DNA of 56,033 nucleotides from an uncultured Eubacterium sp. Its GTDB lineage: Bacteria; Bacillota; Clostridia; Oscillospirales; Acutalibacteraceae. Shown here piece after piece: positions 25,916 to 34,987 of the stretch. The first letter of the stretch is position 1, and every line of letters begins with the position of its first letter. The notes below the pieces were generated by a model. That model did no database searches. It was not told the DNA's origin and saw only the letters and a list, made by a program, of their open reading frames with translations. Position numbers and translations under genes: made by a program. The stretch is from positions 1 to 56,033 of the forward strand of contig UQCC01000012.1 of assembly GCA_900539325.1 (NCBI GenBank), written 5' to 3'.

Positions 25916-28463
25916 TAAACTTAACAAACTCATTGACGACCAGCAGGCAATACTTGATTCGGTAAAGGCGGAGGCTCGCTCAATCTCTGCCGATGATGTG
26001 TATCGTGAAAATGAAGAACTTAAAAGTAAAATAGATATACTTGCAAAATCCGAAAGCAATTTGAAAGCGGAAAACGACAGCCTTAAAAAGTCACTCGACA
26101 ATACAAAGGCGGCACTTTTCAGCAAGGCGGCAGATGAAAAACTGTCTGCGTTTTCTTCGGTTCAAAATCGTATTGAAAAAGTGTATTACAAAAAAGAGTT
26201 GGGCATAGGCAGTGTGCTTGATGATTATGAGCGTAATTGTATTAAAAGTATTGATGATACAGTGAAGGTAATCGAGGGTTACGGCAGTTCGCAGTTTGAC
26301 GATATTCTTGCCAATCTAAAAGCGCTCAGGGCAGAAACGCAGGCTCGCCGTGCAAGGCTTGAGGAATACAAAAACACAGAATTTAACAATGCCGTGCAAA
26401 CAAATTTTGCAGTCGGTGAATCGTATAAAAATGCTCCGCTTACGGAAGCCGAAAAGCAGGCTGCAACAAAACAGCGAAGCATTGAAAGTTTTATCGGTCT
26501 TAATGTTCTCGGCAAAGCCGGTATCCTGTTATTTATAATAGGTATAATTATGCTCGGCAGATTTGCCTATGTGCATATGTCGGATGCTTTCAAGGGCGGA
26601 CTTATTTACTTGCTCGGAATAGTTCTTGTTGCAGTCGGCGAGTTATTTTATAAAAAAGAAAAAACAGTCTTTTCCACAACGCTCATCAGCGGCGGTGTTG
26701 CAACATTATATGCTGCGGCGGCAACATGCTTTTTTGCATTTGAACTTTACAATGCAAAGGTAACATTTATAATATGCGTGCTGATTACTGCGGCAGCGGT
26801 TATTCTTTCAAATCAGGTCAAAAGTCAGGTTGTGTGTGCTTTCGGTGCTGTCGGCGGATATTTGCCCGTTGTTGCGATTTATATGATGGGGTTTGGCAAA
26901 GCCGCCGCAGATGTAACATTTTTGCCTGTATCAAGCGTATATTTTTGCCTTTTGGCAATTATATTGTTTGCAATGACCTACAATAAAAAATGGTATGTTG
27001 CACAGTTTATAGGTTACGGACTCCATTTGATTGCAATCGGCGGTGTTGCAAAATGTGCATATTCGCTTCGCAATCTTATGGGCTACGGTTATGCTTTGCC
27101 GCTTGCGGTTGCGTTTGCCGTTGCGTCTTTTGTGATTTATTTGATGATGCCGGGTGCAAAAATCGTCAAAGGCAAGCCGTTTCTTGTTAAAGATGGCGTG
27201 CTTCTCGGACTTAATACAGTCAGCGGTGCGGTTTCGGTAAGCATTACCGTGCATAATTTGATTTCAAACAGCACAAAGGCAGACAGAACCGTCGGTTTCG
27301 TATTTCTTGTATTCACACTTATTTATGCCTTTATGTCGGCGTTTGCCGTTAAGGAAAAAAGAGAAGGTTCTGCCGCTGCAACCGCAATAACTTCAATCAG
27401 CGGTTTGGCTTTTTCAATGTTTGTTATTCCGTTTATATTCGGTGTTGAATATGCAAGCGTCGGTTGGGCGGCTGAGGGCATCATTATTGCTCTTATCGGT
27501 ATTCAAAAGAAAATCGATGTTATCGAATATGCAGGGCTCGGTTGTATGACAATGTCTGTTATCGCAAGAATTTTCGGTTCATCAGATATGTCAAAAGAAC
27601 TTGCCGCAGTAAGTTTTGCCGTGATTGTTTGTGCATTTTGGATATATACGGTTCGTGGCTTTGTTCAGGTTGAACAAAGAAGTTACAAAACCGTTATATA
27701 TACCGCCGTGGAAATTGCTTGTGCTTATTCGTCCGTAGGTTTGGTAAAATATTTGTACGACAATGTGATGAGCGGACCGTCGGTTAAGGTGAACAGCGTA
27801 TTTACCGATTATGCGGTTGTGATTGCGTCACTTCTCGTGTTCAGCATAATTATCCGTCACGGCTTGCTGAAAAACAGGACTTCAATGCTTGTGAGCGATT
27901 TGGTTTCGTTTGGCGTGTTCCTTACAACCTTTGTCGGTATGGATTTACATAACAAGTATAATGAAATATTTTCGTATTTCGGTGAGATTGTTGAACATAA
28001 TGCCCTCACGGTGATTAATGTTGTGCTCCTTTTTGCTGTCAATATAGGCGTAATCTTGTTCTTGGCAAGTGCGGTTTTGGATATTATCAATCGCTTTGCC
28101 GCACCTGCGTGGTTGTTTACAATGGCAATTTCGCTGTCATCGCTTATGTTGATTACCGCAATGGCAATGGGGCAGTTTGAGGTTAAATTTTCAAATGTTA
28201 TTATCAGTGCACTGTATATTGCGGCGTCGTGCATTATGTTGTTTGTCGGATTTAAACGCAGATATACCGTTGTTCGTTCTGGCGGCTTAGTGCTCATACT
28301 TTGTGCTTTTGCAAAGCTGTGCTTTGTTGACACTTCGCACCTCGATTCGGGATGGAAAATAGCATCATATTTCGCTTTCGGTGCAATACTTATTTTGATT
28401 TCGTATTTCTATCAACGCTTCAGCAAAAAGGCAGAAAGCGAAGTTGAAAATGTTAACAAATAA
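25899..28463 (+). CDS. DUF2339-like polytopic membrane protein
   Basis: An 854-residue protein. An N-terminal cytosolic coiled-coil region (about 1-190) is followed by about 20 membrane helices from about residue 205 to the end, fitting DUF2339 (PF10101), a family of unknown function. The gene starts inside the end of the HTH gene (AAGGAG with ATG) and ends before a hairpin. It could be an envelope sensor or transporter partner of the tethered regulator; nothing in the sequence fixes a substrate. Confidence 0.82.
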   Translation: MSSKIDKLNKLIDDQQAILDSVKAEARSISADDVYRENEELKSKIDILAKSESNLKAENDSLKKSLDNTKAALFSKAADEKLSAFSSVQNRIEKVYYKKELGIGSVLDDYERNCIKSIDDTVKVIEGYGSSQFDDILANLKALRAETQARRARLEEYKNTEFNNAVQTNFAVGESYKNAPLTEAEKQAATKQRSIESFIGLNVLGKAGILLFIIGIIMLGRFAYVHMSDAFKGGLIYLLGIVLVAVGELFYKKEKTVFSTTLISGGVATLYAAAATCFFAFELYNAKVTFIICVLITAAAVILSNQVKSQVVCAFGAVGGYLPVVAIYMMGFGKAAADVTFLPVSSVYFCLLAIILFAMTYNKKWYVAQFIGYGLHLIAIGGVAKCAYSLRNLMGYGYALPLAVAFAVASFVIYLMMPGAKIVKGKPFLVKDGVLLGLNTVSGAVSVSITVHNLISNSTKADRTVGFVFLVFTLIYAFMSAFAVKEKREGSAAATAITSISGLAFSMFVIPFIFGVEYASVGWAAEGIIIALIGIQKKIDVIEYAGLGCMTMSVIARIFGSSDMSKELAAVSFAVIVCAFWIYTVRGFVQVEQRSYKTVIYTAVEIACAYSSVGLVKYLYDNVMSGPSVKVNSVFTDYAVVIASLLVFSIIIRHGLLKNRTSMLVSDLVSFGVFLTTFVGMDLHNKYNEIFSYFGEIVEHNALTVINVVLLFAVNIGVILFLASAVLDIINRFAAPAWLFTMAISLSSLMLITAMAMGQFEVKFSNVIISALYIAASCIMLFVGFKRRYTVVRSGGLVLILCAFAKLCFVDTSHLDSGWKIASYFAFGAILILISYFYQRFSKKAESEVENVNK

Positions 28464-28467
28464 AAAT

Positions 28468-28500
28468 AACGGTTGGTTCATAAAGTGAATCAACCGTTTG
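28468..28500. terminator. Shared terminator hairpin
   Basis: Stem AACGGTTG.TTCA / TGAA.CAACCGTT between convergent genes. It is T-rich after the stem on the minus strand and less so on the plus strand. Confidence 0.65.
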
Positions 28501-28518
28501 TTGTATTACTTGATTTTA

Positions 28519-29058
28519 TTATTCACCAAAGTATCTCTTGAGGAGACCTTCAAATGCCTTGCCGTGGCGAGCTTCGTCACGAGCCATCTCATGAACTGTG
28601 TCGTGGATAGCGTCAAGGTTTGCTTTCTTTGCAAGAAGAGCAAGCTGAGTCTTACCTTCTGTTGCACCTCTTTCAGCGGCAACTCTCATCTCAAGGTTCT
28701 TCTTTGTTGAGTCTGTTACAACTTCGCCGAGCATTTCTGCAAACTTTGCTGCGTGCTCTGCTTCTTCATAAGCAGCCTTTTCCCAATAAAGACCGATTTC
28801 AGGATAACCTTCACGGTGTGCAACTCTTGCCATTGCAAGATACATACCAACTTCTGAACATTCGCCGTTGAAGTTGTCACGAAGACCCTTTACGATTTCT
28901 TCGTCAACACCGTCGATGATGCCAACCTTGTGTTCTGCTGCCCATTCGTTGCTTGCACCTTCTTCTCTAACAGCCATTTTAGCACCGCAGAGAGGGCAGA
29001 TGTCAATAGGTTTGTCGCTTTCGTAGCCGCATACAGGGCAATAATACTTTTTGTTCAT
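28519..29058 (-). CDS. Reverse rubrerythrin (rubredoxin domain first)
   Basis: A 179-residue oxidative-stress protein. The rubredoxin-like iron site comes first (Cys7, Cys10, Cys21, Cys24 in CPVCG and CPLCG), followed by a ferritin-like di-iron four-helix domain (GECSEVGMYLA, AAYEEAEHAAKF, EMARDEARHGKAF). This order defines reverse rubrerythrins, which reduce hydrogen peroxide and oxygen with electrons from NADH via partner enzymes. It lies 22 bases downstream of the PerR-type repressor on the same strand and is expected to be induced by peroxide. Confidence 0.93.
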   Translation of the reverse strand: MNKKYYCPVCGYESDKPIDICPLCGAKMAVREEGASNEWAAEHKVGIIDGVDEEIVKGLRDNFNGECSEVGMYLAMARVAHREGYPEIGLYWEKAAYEEAEHAAKFAEMLGEVVTDSTKKNLEMRVAAERGATEGKTQLALLAKKANLDAIHDTVHEMARDEARHGKAFEGLLKRYFGE

Positions 29059-29080
29059 TTCAAATACTCCTTAAAATAAA

Positions 29081-29485
29081 TTATTTTTGTTTACATTCAG
29101 GGCATAAGCCACTGAAATATACATCTTTTGTTTTTGTTTCAAAATCATCAATGCCTGTGCATTTGATGTCGTCAATCAAAAAATCAAAGATTTTATTGCA
29201 TCCGTCACACTTAAAGTGGCCGTGCAATTTTGTGTCTGCATCGTAATGGATACGGTCGCTGTCAATCTTAATTGCCAAAATCAATCCCTTTTTTTCAAGT
29301 GACTGCAATACATTGTATATTGTAGTTCTTGATGTGTTCGGGTTGTCCGTCAGCATATATCGGTACACTTCTTCAACATCGGGGTGAGTAGGATGCTCAC
29401 ACAGATATTTGTATATCGCAATTCGCTGTGGGGTGGCTCTGTAAGAATGACTTTTGAATACCTTTTGAATTTCCGCTTCAGTCAT
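29081..29485 (-). CDS. perR: PerR-like Fur-family peroxide repressor
   Basis: A 134-residue Fur-family regulator. The N-terminal winged helix has YRATPQRIAIYKYL and TSRTTIYNVLQSLEKKG. The C-terminal dimer domain has the structural-zinc CxxC pairs (CDGC, CPEC) and the HGHFKC metal region. The start at the ATG reading MTEAEIQ is chosen because AGGTGA lies just upstream; a GTG three codons earlier overlaps that site. The perfect operator palindrome upstream and the downstream rubrerythrin gene support PerR rather than Fur or Zur. Confidence 0.88.
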   Translation of the reverse strand: MTEAEIQKVFKSHSYRATPQRIAIYKYLCEHPTHPDVEEVYRYMLTDNPNTSRTTIYNVLQSLEKKGLILAIKIDSDRIHYDADTKLHGHFKCDGCNKIFDFLIDDIKCTGIDDFETKTKDVYFSGLCPECKQK

Positions 29486-29498
29486 CTCTGTCACCTAC

Positions 29499-29515
29499 AT
29501 TGTAATGATTACAAT
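29499..29515 (-). promoter_or_regulatory. PerR-box operator
   Basis: A perfect inverted repeat, ATTGTAAT-G-ATTACAAT, lies 14 bases upstream of the perR start codon and closely matches the PerR/Fur operator class. It predicts autoregulation of perR and the rubrerythrin gene. Confidence 0.8.
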
Positions 29516-29625
29516 CTAACTATACACAATTTGCGTTCTCTTGTCAACACTTTTTTTAAAATTATTTTTAAATTGTGACAAATTGTGGTAATTGTTATAA
29601 TTTTGACACGATATTGATAAAAAAA

Positions 29626-29641
29626 TCACAATGTATTGTGA
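29626..29641. promoter_or_regulatory. Palindrome upstream of serC promoter
   Basis: TCACAAT-GT-ATTGTGA is a perfect dyad 26 bases upstream of the serC -35 box. It may be an activator or repressor site; the regulator is unknown. Confidence 0.45.
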
Positions 29642-29667
29642 AAAATGACAAAGTTTGCAGATAAACA

Positions 29668-29695
29668 TTGACAAAAAGTTAAATATCTATATAAT
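29668..29695 (+). promoter_or_regulatory. serCA promoter
   Basis: Consensus TTGACA (29668-29673) and TATAAT (29690-29695) with a 16-base spacer. Confidence 0.8.
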
Positions 29696-29763
29696 GTAAT
29701 ACAGACGCTGTTAAATCAGCAGTTGATTTTACTATTACATTTATATAAGAGAGGTAAACAAAA

Positions 29764-30849
29764 ATGTCAAGAGTATATAACTTCAGTGCCGGACCTTCAA
29801 CTCTTCCGGAAAGCGTTTTGCAAAAAGCAGGCGCAGAAATTATGGATTATCACGGAAGCGGCCAGTCCGTTATGGAAATGAGCCACCGTTCAAAATGGTT
29901 TGACGATATTATTAAAGAAGCAGAAAAGCTTATGAGAGAACTTTACAAAGTTCCGGACAACTACAAGGTATTGTTTTTGCAAGGCGGTGCTTCAGCACAG
30001 TTTTCTGCCATTCCGCTCAATTTTATGAACGGTTCGGGCAAGGCAGATTACATTATTACAGGTCAATGGGCTAAAAAGGCTTTTCAGGAGGCTCAAAAGT
30101 ACGGCGATGTTGTTGCCGCTGCTTCTTCAGCCGATAAGACTTTTACATATATTCCAAAGACAAAGCCTGAAGATTTCAGAGATGATGCAGATTATGTATA
30201 TATCTGTATGAATAATACAATTTACGGTACCGTTTATAAGGAATTGCCTCCGGTTGGCGACAAGGTGCTTATTGCCGATGTTTCGTCATGTGCTCTTTCC
30301 GAGCCCCTCGACATCAGCAAGTTCGGCGTTGTATATTTTGGTGCTCAAAAGAATGTTGCTCCTGCCGGTTTGGTTGTTGTTATCGTTCGTGAGGATTTGC
30401 TCGGCAACGCAAGAGATATTTGCCCTGTTATGATGAACTATAAAGTTCAAGCAGATGCAGATTCACTTTACAACACTCCTCCATGCTGGACAATTTACAT
30501 TTGCAAGCTTGTACTTGATTGGATTAAGGAAGAATTCGGCTCACTTGAAGCAATGAAAGCTCATAACGAAAAGAAAGCCGCTATTCTCTACAACTTCCTA
30601 GATAATTCAAAGATGTTCCACGGCACGGTTGTTCCTGAGGACAGAAGCCTTATGAATGTTCCGTTTGTAACCGACAGCGATGAGCTTAACGCTAAGTTTA
30701 TCAAGGAAGCAACAGAAGCAGGCTTTGTAAACCTTAAAGGCCACAGAACCGTTGGCGGTATGAGAGCTTCCATCTACAATGCAATGCCGATTGAGGGCGT
30801 AGAAAAGCTTGTAGAATTTATGGCTGAATTTGAAAAAGAAAATATGTAA
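29764..30849 (+). CDS. serC: Phosphoserine aminotransferase
   Basis: A 361-residue class V PLP aminotransferase converting 3-phosphohydroxypyruvate and glutamate to phosphoserine. Diagnostic features are the N-terminal NFSAGPSTLP, the LFLQGGASAQF loop, DVSSCALSEP and the PLP-lysine in FGAQKNVAPAG. Length matches SerC. GAGAGG lies before the ATG. It forms an operon with serA, 16 bases downstream. Confidence 0.97.
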   Translation: MSRVYNFSAGPSTLPESVLQKAGAEIMDYHGSGQSVMEMSHRSKWFDDIIKEAEKLMRELYKVPDNYKVLFLQGGASAQFSAIPLNFMNGSGKADYIITGQWAKKAFQEAQKYGDVVAAASSADKTFTYIPKTKPEDFRDDADYVYICMNNTIYGTVYKELPPVGDKVLIADVSSCALSEPLDISKFGVVYFGAQKNVAPAGLVVVIVREDLLGNARDICPVMMNYKVQADADSLYNTPPCWTIYICKLVLDWIKEEFGSLEAMKAHNEKKAAILYNFLDNSKMFHGTVVPEDRSLMNVPFVTDSDELNAKFIKEATEAGFVNLKGHRTVGGMRASIYNAMPIEGVEKLVEFMAEFEKENM

Positions 30850-30865
30850 TTGAGGTATATATAAT

Positions 30866-32026
30866 ATGTATAATATTAAATTGTTAAATAAGATTTCAAA
30901 TGTCGGTCTTGCAAAGTTTGACACAAAAGAATTTGTATATGCCGACGATATGGAAAATCCCGATGCAATTATGGTGCGTTCGGCATCAATGCACGATATG
31001 GAAATGCCAAAGTCACTCCTTGCAATCGCAAGAGCCGGTGCAGGCACAAACAACATTCCTGTTGCGGATTGTGCAAATCAGGGCATAGTTGTTTTCAATA
31101 CTCCGGGTGCAAACGCAAACGCAGTTAAGGAACTTGTTATTTTGGGTATGCTTTTGTCATCAAGAAAGGTAACAAAGGCTATTGATTGGTGCAAAACAAT
31201 CAAGGATGAAGGCGACAATGTAGGCAAAACCGTAGAAAAGGGTAAGTCTGCATTTGCAGGTCCCGAACTCAAGGGCAAAACCCTCGGTGTTATCGGACTT
31301 GGTGCTATCGGCAGACTTGTTGCCGAGGTTGCGGTTGATCTTGGTATGGATGTAATCGGTTATGACCCGTATTTGCCTGAGGACGCAGTCCTTAAAAAGG
31401 GAATTACTGTTAATAATAATTTGGACGAGATTTTCCCTGTCGCCGATTATATCACGGTTCATGTTCCGCTTACACCGGACACAAAGCATATGATTAACCG
31501 TGAGTCAATCGAAAAGATGAAAGACACCGTTCGTATTATGAACTTTGCCCGTGGTGACCTTGCAGACAGCGACGCTGTCATCGAGGCTCTTGACGAGGGC
31601 AAAATGGCTTGCTATGTAACCGACTTCCCGGATGCAAAGCTTATCGGTGTTGACGGAGTAATTGCCATTCCTCACCTCGGTGCATCAACTCCCGAAAGTG
31701 AAGAAAACTGTGCCGCTATGGGTGCACAGGAACTTATTGATTATCTCAAGGACGGCAACATCAAGAATTCCGTTAATATGCCTGCCGTATTTATGGCAAG
31801 AGGCGGAGTTGCCCGTGTAACCGTTATTCATAAGAATCAGCCGAATATGATTGCAACAATCACCGACACAATTTCAAAGGACGGCGTAAACATTGCATCG
31901 TTTGAAGATAAGAGCAGGGGCGAAATTGCCTACTCGATTATCGATTGTGACAGCGAGGTTTCGGATGCTGTGGTAAAGGATATTGAAAATCTTGACGGCG
32001 TTATCCGTGTTCGTATAATAAAGTAA
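30866..32026 (+). CDS. serA: D-3-phosphoglycerate dehydrogenase
   Basis: A 386-residue dehydrogenase for the first step of serine synthesis. The NAD site GVIGLGAIGRLVAE (about residue 140), catalytic Arg in NFARGDLADS, Glu and His in PHLGASTPESE, and a C-terminal ACT domain (about 318-386) are visible. The ACT domain suggests serine feedback. It is a short form without the intervening ASB domain. Second gene of serCA. Confidence 0.95.
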   Translation: MYNIKLLNKISNVGLAKFDTKEFVYADDMENPDAIMVRSASMHDMEMPKSLLAIARAGAGTNNIPVADCANQGIVVFNTPGANANAVKELVILGMLLSSRKVTKAIDWCKTIKDEGDNVGKTVEKGKSAFAGPELKGKTLGVIGLGAIGRLVAEVAVDLGMDVIGYDPYLPEDAVLKKGITVNNNLDEIFPVADYITVHVPLTPDTKHMINRESIEKMKDTVRIMNFARGDLADSDAVIEALDEGKMACYVTDFPDAKLIGVDGVIAIPHLGASTPESEENCAAMGAQELIDYLKDGNIKNSVNMPAVFMARGGVARVTVIHKNQPNMIATITDTISKDGVNIASFEDKSRGEIAYSIIDCDSEVSDAVVKDIENLDGVIRVRIIK

Positions 32027-32047
32027 TTATTATATAATTTGAGTATT

Positions 32048-32086
32048 TAAAAAGCACCTTGAACTGCTTAGGTTTAAGGTGCTTTT
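32048..32086. terminator. Terminator between serA and the SulP gene
   Basis: Stem AAAAGCACCTT / AAGGTGCTTTT with loop; usable in both directions. Confidence 0.75.
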
Positions 32087-32090
32087 ACTG

Positions 32091-34277
32091 TTATTGATTA
32101 TCTTTTCTTTGGCGTTCCTTGTGCTTTTCAGCAAGTTCGTCAAGGTGTTCTTTTCGCTTTTCAACGATTTCTTCGTGGTAATCGTGGAGCTTGCGGTAAA
32201 GCTCGGGTTGTCTGTCACGAAGCAGGTGCATATGTTCGTGACGGCGGTCGCGGAAGTTTTTGAACGCTTCCTCATCCTCTTCTTTTACATATTGGTACAG
32301 AGTTTCTCGGCGTTCCTCAATTTGCTTTGCAAGTTTGTCTTCGTCGATTCCTGTTGATTTTGAAAGTTCACTCAAATGTAATTCGAGCGATTCAAGAAGA
32401 ATGTCTTCATCAAATGAGCCGAGTCCGGACCATAGGTCTGTGAGTTCGAGCAGGCTCTTTTCATCAAGGTTTGCATTTCTTGCATTTTTGAGAATATCCT
32501 CGGTGTAGGTTTCAATTCGTTCCTCAGCCGAGTCGCCGAAAGCCCATTCAAATTCGTGTAGTAACTGCTCTTTAAAGTTCGGCACAACGATTGTTTCGCT
32601 GTCGTTTTCGCCGAGTTCAAGCTCATACGGTTTTTGAATACCCTGTGCACGGAGTGCCGCCGATATTGTTCGCCTAACTCCGCCCTCTTCTATTATGTGA
32701 CCCAAGTCGAGCTGTCTGAGTTCATCGTTGAGAGCGTGCGAATGCTCCGTTAAGTAAAAACGAATTCCGTTTTGCTTTAGCTTTGTATATATGCCCTCAA
32801 GTGTTGTCGCACCCGTTGTGTCAATGCTTCCGATACTGCTTGCATCAACTATTACGCATTTTGTGTCGGGCTTTACGGAATTTTCTATGTCTTCTCTGAA
32901 TTCTTTTACATTTGCAAAAAACAGATTTGCCCTAAAGCGGTATATAACAACATTTTTAATCGGTCTTGCATTTTCATTCGTGTTCAAATCAAAGAAACCG
33001 CCTCTGTTCGGTACAACTCCCAAAAATGAGCGTGGCGGATTGCTTTCACGAATTACAACATTTACAAAAGAAAGAATAACACCGATGATAACGCCGTAGA
33101 TTGTGCCGAAAATCAACACTCCGAAAAATGCGGCAAGGAAGATGAAAAATTCTTTTTTGTTGATTTTACGCAATTTTTTTGCAAGGTCAAATTCTATTGC
33201 ACCCAGCAAAGCCGATATAACGATTGCCGTCAATACGGGCACGGGCAAATACTGAATAAATCCTGTGCAAAATGTTACGATAACAAGCATAATAACGGCG
33301 GCGGTAATTGATGTTACCTGACTTTTGCCGCCAAATTGATTGTTCATTGAACTTCTTGAAACACTGCCGTTAACAGGGCAACAGCCGACCGCAGAAGCCG
33401 AAATATTGCACAGTGCAAATGTGAGCACCTCGTTGTTGTCGTTGATTTTGTAATCGTTTCTTATTGCAAAATTATTTTCCGACAGCAGGGTTTCTGCCAT
33501 TATAACAACGGCTATTGTGAGCGACAACCCCATGCCTTTTATCGGACTGACAACCGAAAAATCAAGCAAGCTGAAGTTATCAAGGCTGTTTGTAACCTTG
33601 GGCAGAGTGCTGATTTCAAACGGCGTGCAGTAGTTAAAAAAGTACTGAAGTACACCCGCCGCAATCATGATGAGTACCGGCATAGGAAACTTCGGTGCGA
33701 ATTTTTTGCATATCAAAATCAAAGCGAGCGTTGTAAGTCCGAGTATAAGCGACGGCAAGCTGAAATTGAGCTTTGCCTGTTTAACTATGTGAACCGCAAG
33801 CTCGTGGATTTCGCCCGTGCCGGATACGCCGCCGAAAAGTTTTGGTATCTGCATAAGTATGATTGTTGTGCAAATTCCGCTGATAAATCCGCCCATAACA
33901 GGAGTGGATACATATTCGGTCAGCCGTCCTGCTTTGAATATGTAAAACAAAAACAGCCATATGCCCGTATAAAATGCAAGGAGGGGTACTGCCTTTTGTG
34001 CATCTTCGCTGCCTGCCGATATGCCGAGAGTTGCAAGAACTCCGCCTACCAATGCCGCAGGTGCCGCATCAACACCGAATATAAATTGCGGCGATGAAGA
34101 GAACAACGCAAATATTATCACCGGCAGTATTGAGCCGTACAGTCCGTATATTGGCGGCAGTCCCGCAATTTGTGCATACCCCATTGATATCGGAATAGAC
34201 ACAAGTGCAATGATTATGCCGCTTATTATGTCATTTGGCAAGGTTTTGAACCTTGCTTTTTTCAGTCCGCCAAACAT
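32091..34277 (-). CDS. SulP-family anion transporter with STAS and long charged C-terminus
   Basis: A 728-residue transporter. About 12-14 helices (residues 15-410) include the SulP hallmark VSIPISMGYAQIAGLPPIYGLY near the N-terminus; a STAS domain follows (about 440-545, with CVIVDASSIGSIDTTGATTL). Family substrates include sulfate and bicarbonate. Residues about 550-728 form an unusual tail rich in Glu, Lys, Arg and His with predicted coiled coil. It starts 16 bases after trmB on the same strand with only a weak GAG-type ribosome site, suggesting coupling. The anion cannot be named. Confidence 0.92.
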   Translation of the reverse strand: MFGGLKKARFKTLPNDIISGIIIALVSIPISMGYAQIAGLPPIYGLYGSILPVIIFALFSSSPQFIFGVDAAPAALVGGVLATLGISAGSEDAQKAVPLLAFYTGIWLFLFYIFKAGRLTEYVSTPVMGGFISGICTTIILMQIPKLFGGVSGTGEIHELAVHIVKQAKLNFSLPSLILGLTTLALILICKKFAPKFPMPVLIMIAAGVLQYFFNYCTPFEISTLPKVTNSLDNFSLLDFSVVSPIKGMGLSLTIAVVIMAETLLSENNFAIRNDYKINDNNEVLTFALCNISASAVGCCPVNGSVSRSSMNNQFGGKSQVTSITAAVIMLVIVTFCTGFIQYLPVPVLTAIVISALLGAIEFDLAKKLRKINKKEFFIFLAAFFGVLIFGTIYGVIIGVILSFVNVVIRESNPPRSFLGVVPNRGGFFDLNTNENARPIKNVVIYRFRANLFFANVKEFREDIENSVKPDTKCVIVDASSIGSIDTTGATTLEGIYTKLKQNGIRFYLTEHSHALNDELRQLDLGHIIEEGGVRRTISAALRAQGIQKPYELELGENDSETIVVPNFKEQLLHEFEWAFGDSAEERIETYTEDILKNARNANLDEKSLLELTDLWSGLGSFDEDILLESLELHLSELSKSTGIDEDKLAKQIEERRETLYQYVKEEDEEAFKNFRDRRHEHMHLLRDRQPELYRKLHDYHEEIVEKRKEHLDELAEKHKERQRKDNQ

Positions 34278-34293
34278 TATAACATCATCTCGT

Positions 34294-34968
34294 TTATTTT
34301 TTTAGTCTTGCTTCAACCCTGTAAATAGGGAAGCCTTGTGATGAAAATCTTGCTTCGTATTCCGTTACAATATTGCCCTCAAAATCGCTGTTGTGCAAAT
34401 CTAAACTGATGTTTGACAGTTCAAATCCGTTTTTGCTGAAGCTTTCAAGCGAAAATTCAAAGAAGTGCATATTGTCGGTTTTTTGAAAAATTGCCGCATC
34501 GTCGGTCATAAGTTCCTTGTATATGCCCAAAAATCTGTCTGCCGTCAGTCTGTGGCAGGCGTGGCTCTTTTTTGGATAAGGACACGAGAAATTCAGGAAT
34601 ATAAGACCTATGCTGTGCGACGGCAGGTAAGACGGAAGATACTCCGCCGCACAGTCCAAAAATTTGATGTTTGTAAGTTTTTCTGCTTTCGCTTTTTCAC
34701 AAGCCGTGCAAATAACATCCCTTACCTTTTCAACACAGATAAGATTGATGCTTGGATTTTGCTTTGCGTATGTAACGCCGAATGTACCCATACCGCAGCC
34801 GACTTCAAGATATACAGGATTGTCGTTGCCGAAAAGTTCTTTCAAGTCAAGCAAATGCTTTTCGTTTTGTACATCGTTGAAATTTAAACTGTCATTTCTG
34901 AGAGTTATAAGATAATCCTGCACCTTTTCAAGTCGTTCTTCAAGATTTTTTTTGTGTCGCATTCTCAT
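34294..34968 (-). CDS. trmB: tRNA (guanine-N7-)-methyltransferase
   Basis: A 224-residue SAM methyltransferase making m7G46 in tRNA. The SAM loop LEVGCGMGTF (about 54-63), an ICVEK acidic strand and the C-terminal TEYEARF region identify TrmB. The family motif NFSDPWPKKRH reads NFSCPYPKKSH here (about 126-136), so Cys129 replaces the usual Asp and a basic residue is lost. This may be a clostridial subfamily variant. It lies between the acyltransferase-like and SulP genes, 19 and 16 bases apart. Confidence 0.9.
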   Translation of the reverse strand: MRMRHKKNLEERLEKVQDYLITLRNDSLNFNDVQNEKHLLDLKELFGNDNPVYLEVGCGMGTFGVTYAKQNPSINLICVEKVRDVICTACEKAKAEKLTNIKFLDCAAEYLPSYLPSHSIGLIFLNFSCPYPKKSHACHRLTADRFLGIYKELMTDDAAIFQKTDNMHFFEFSLESFSKNGFELSNISLDLHNSDFEGNIVTEYEARFSSQGFPIYRVEARLKK

Positions 34969-34987
34969 ATTTTTTACCGTTCCTTAA

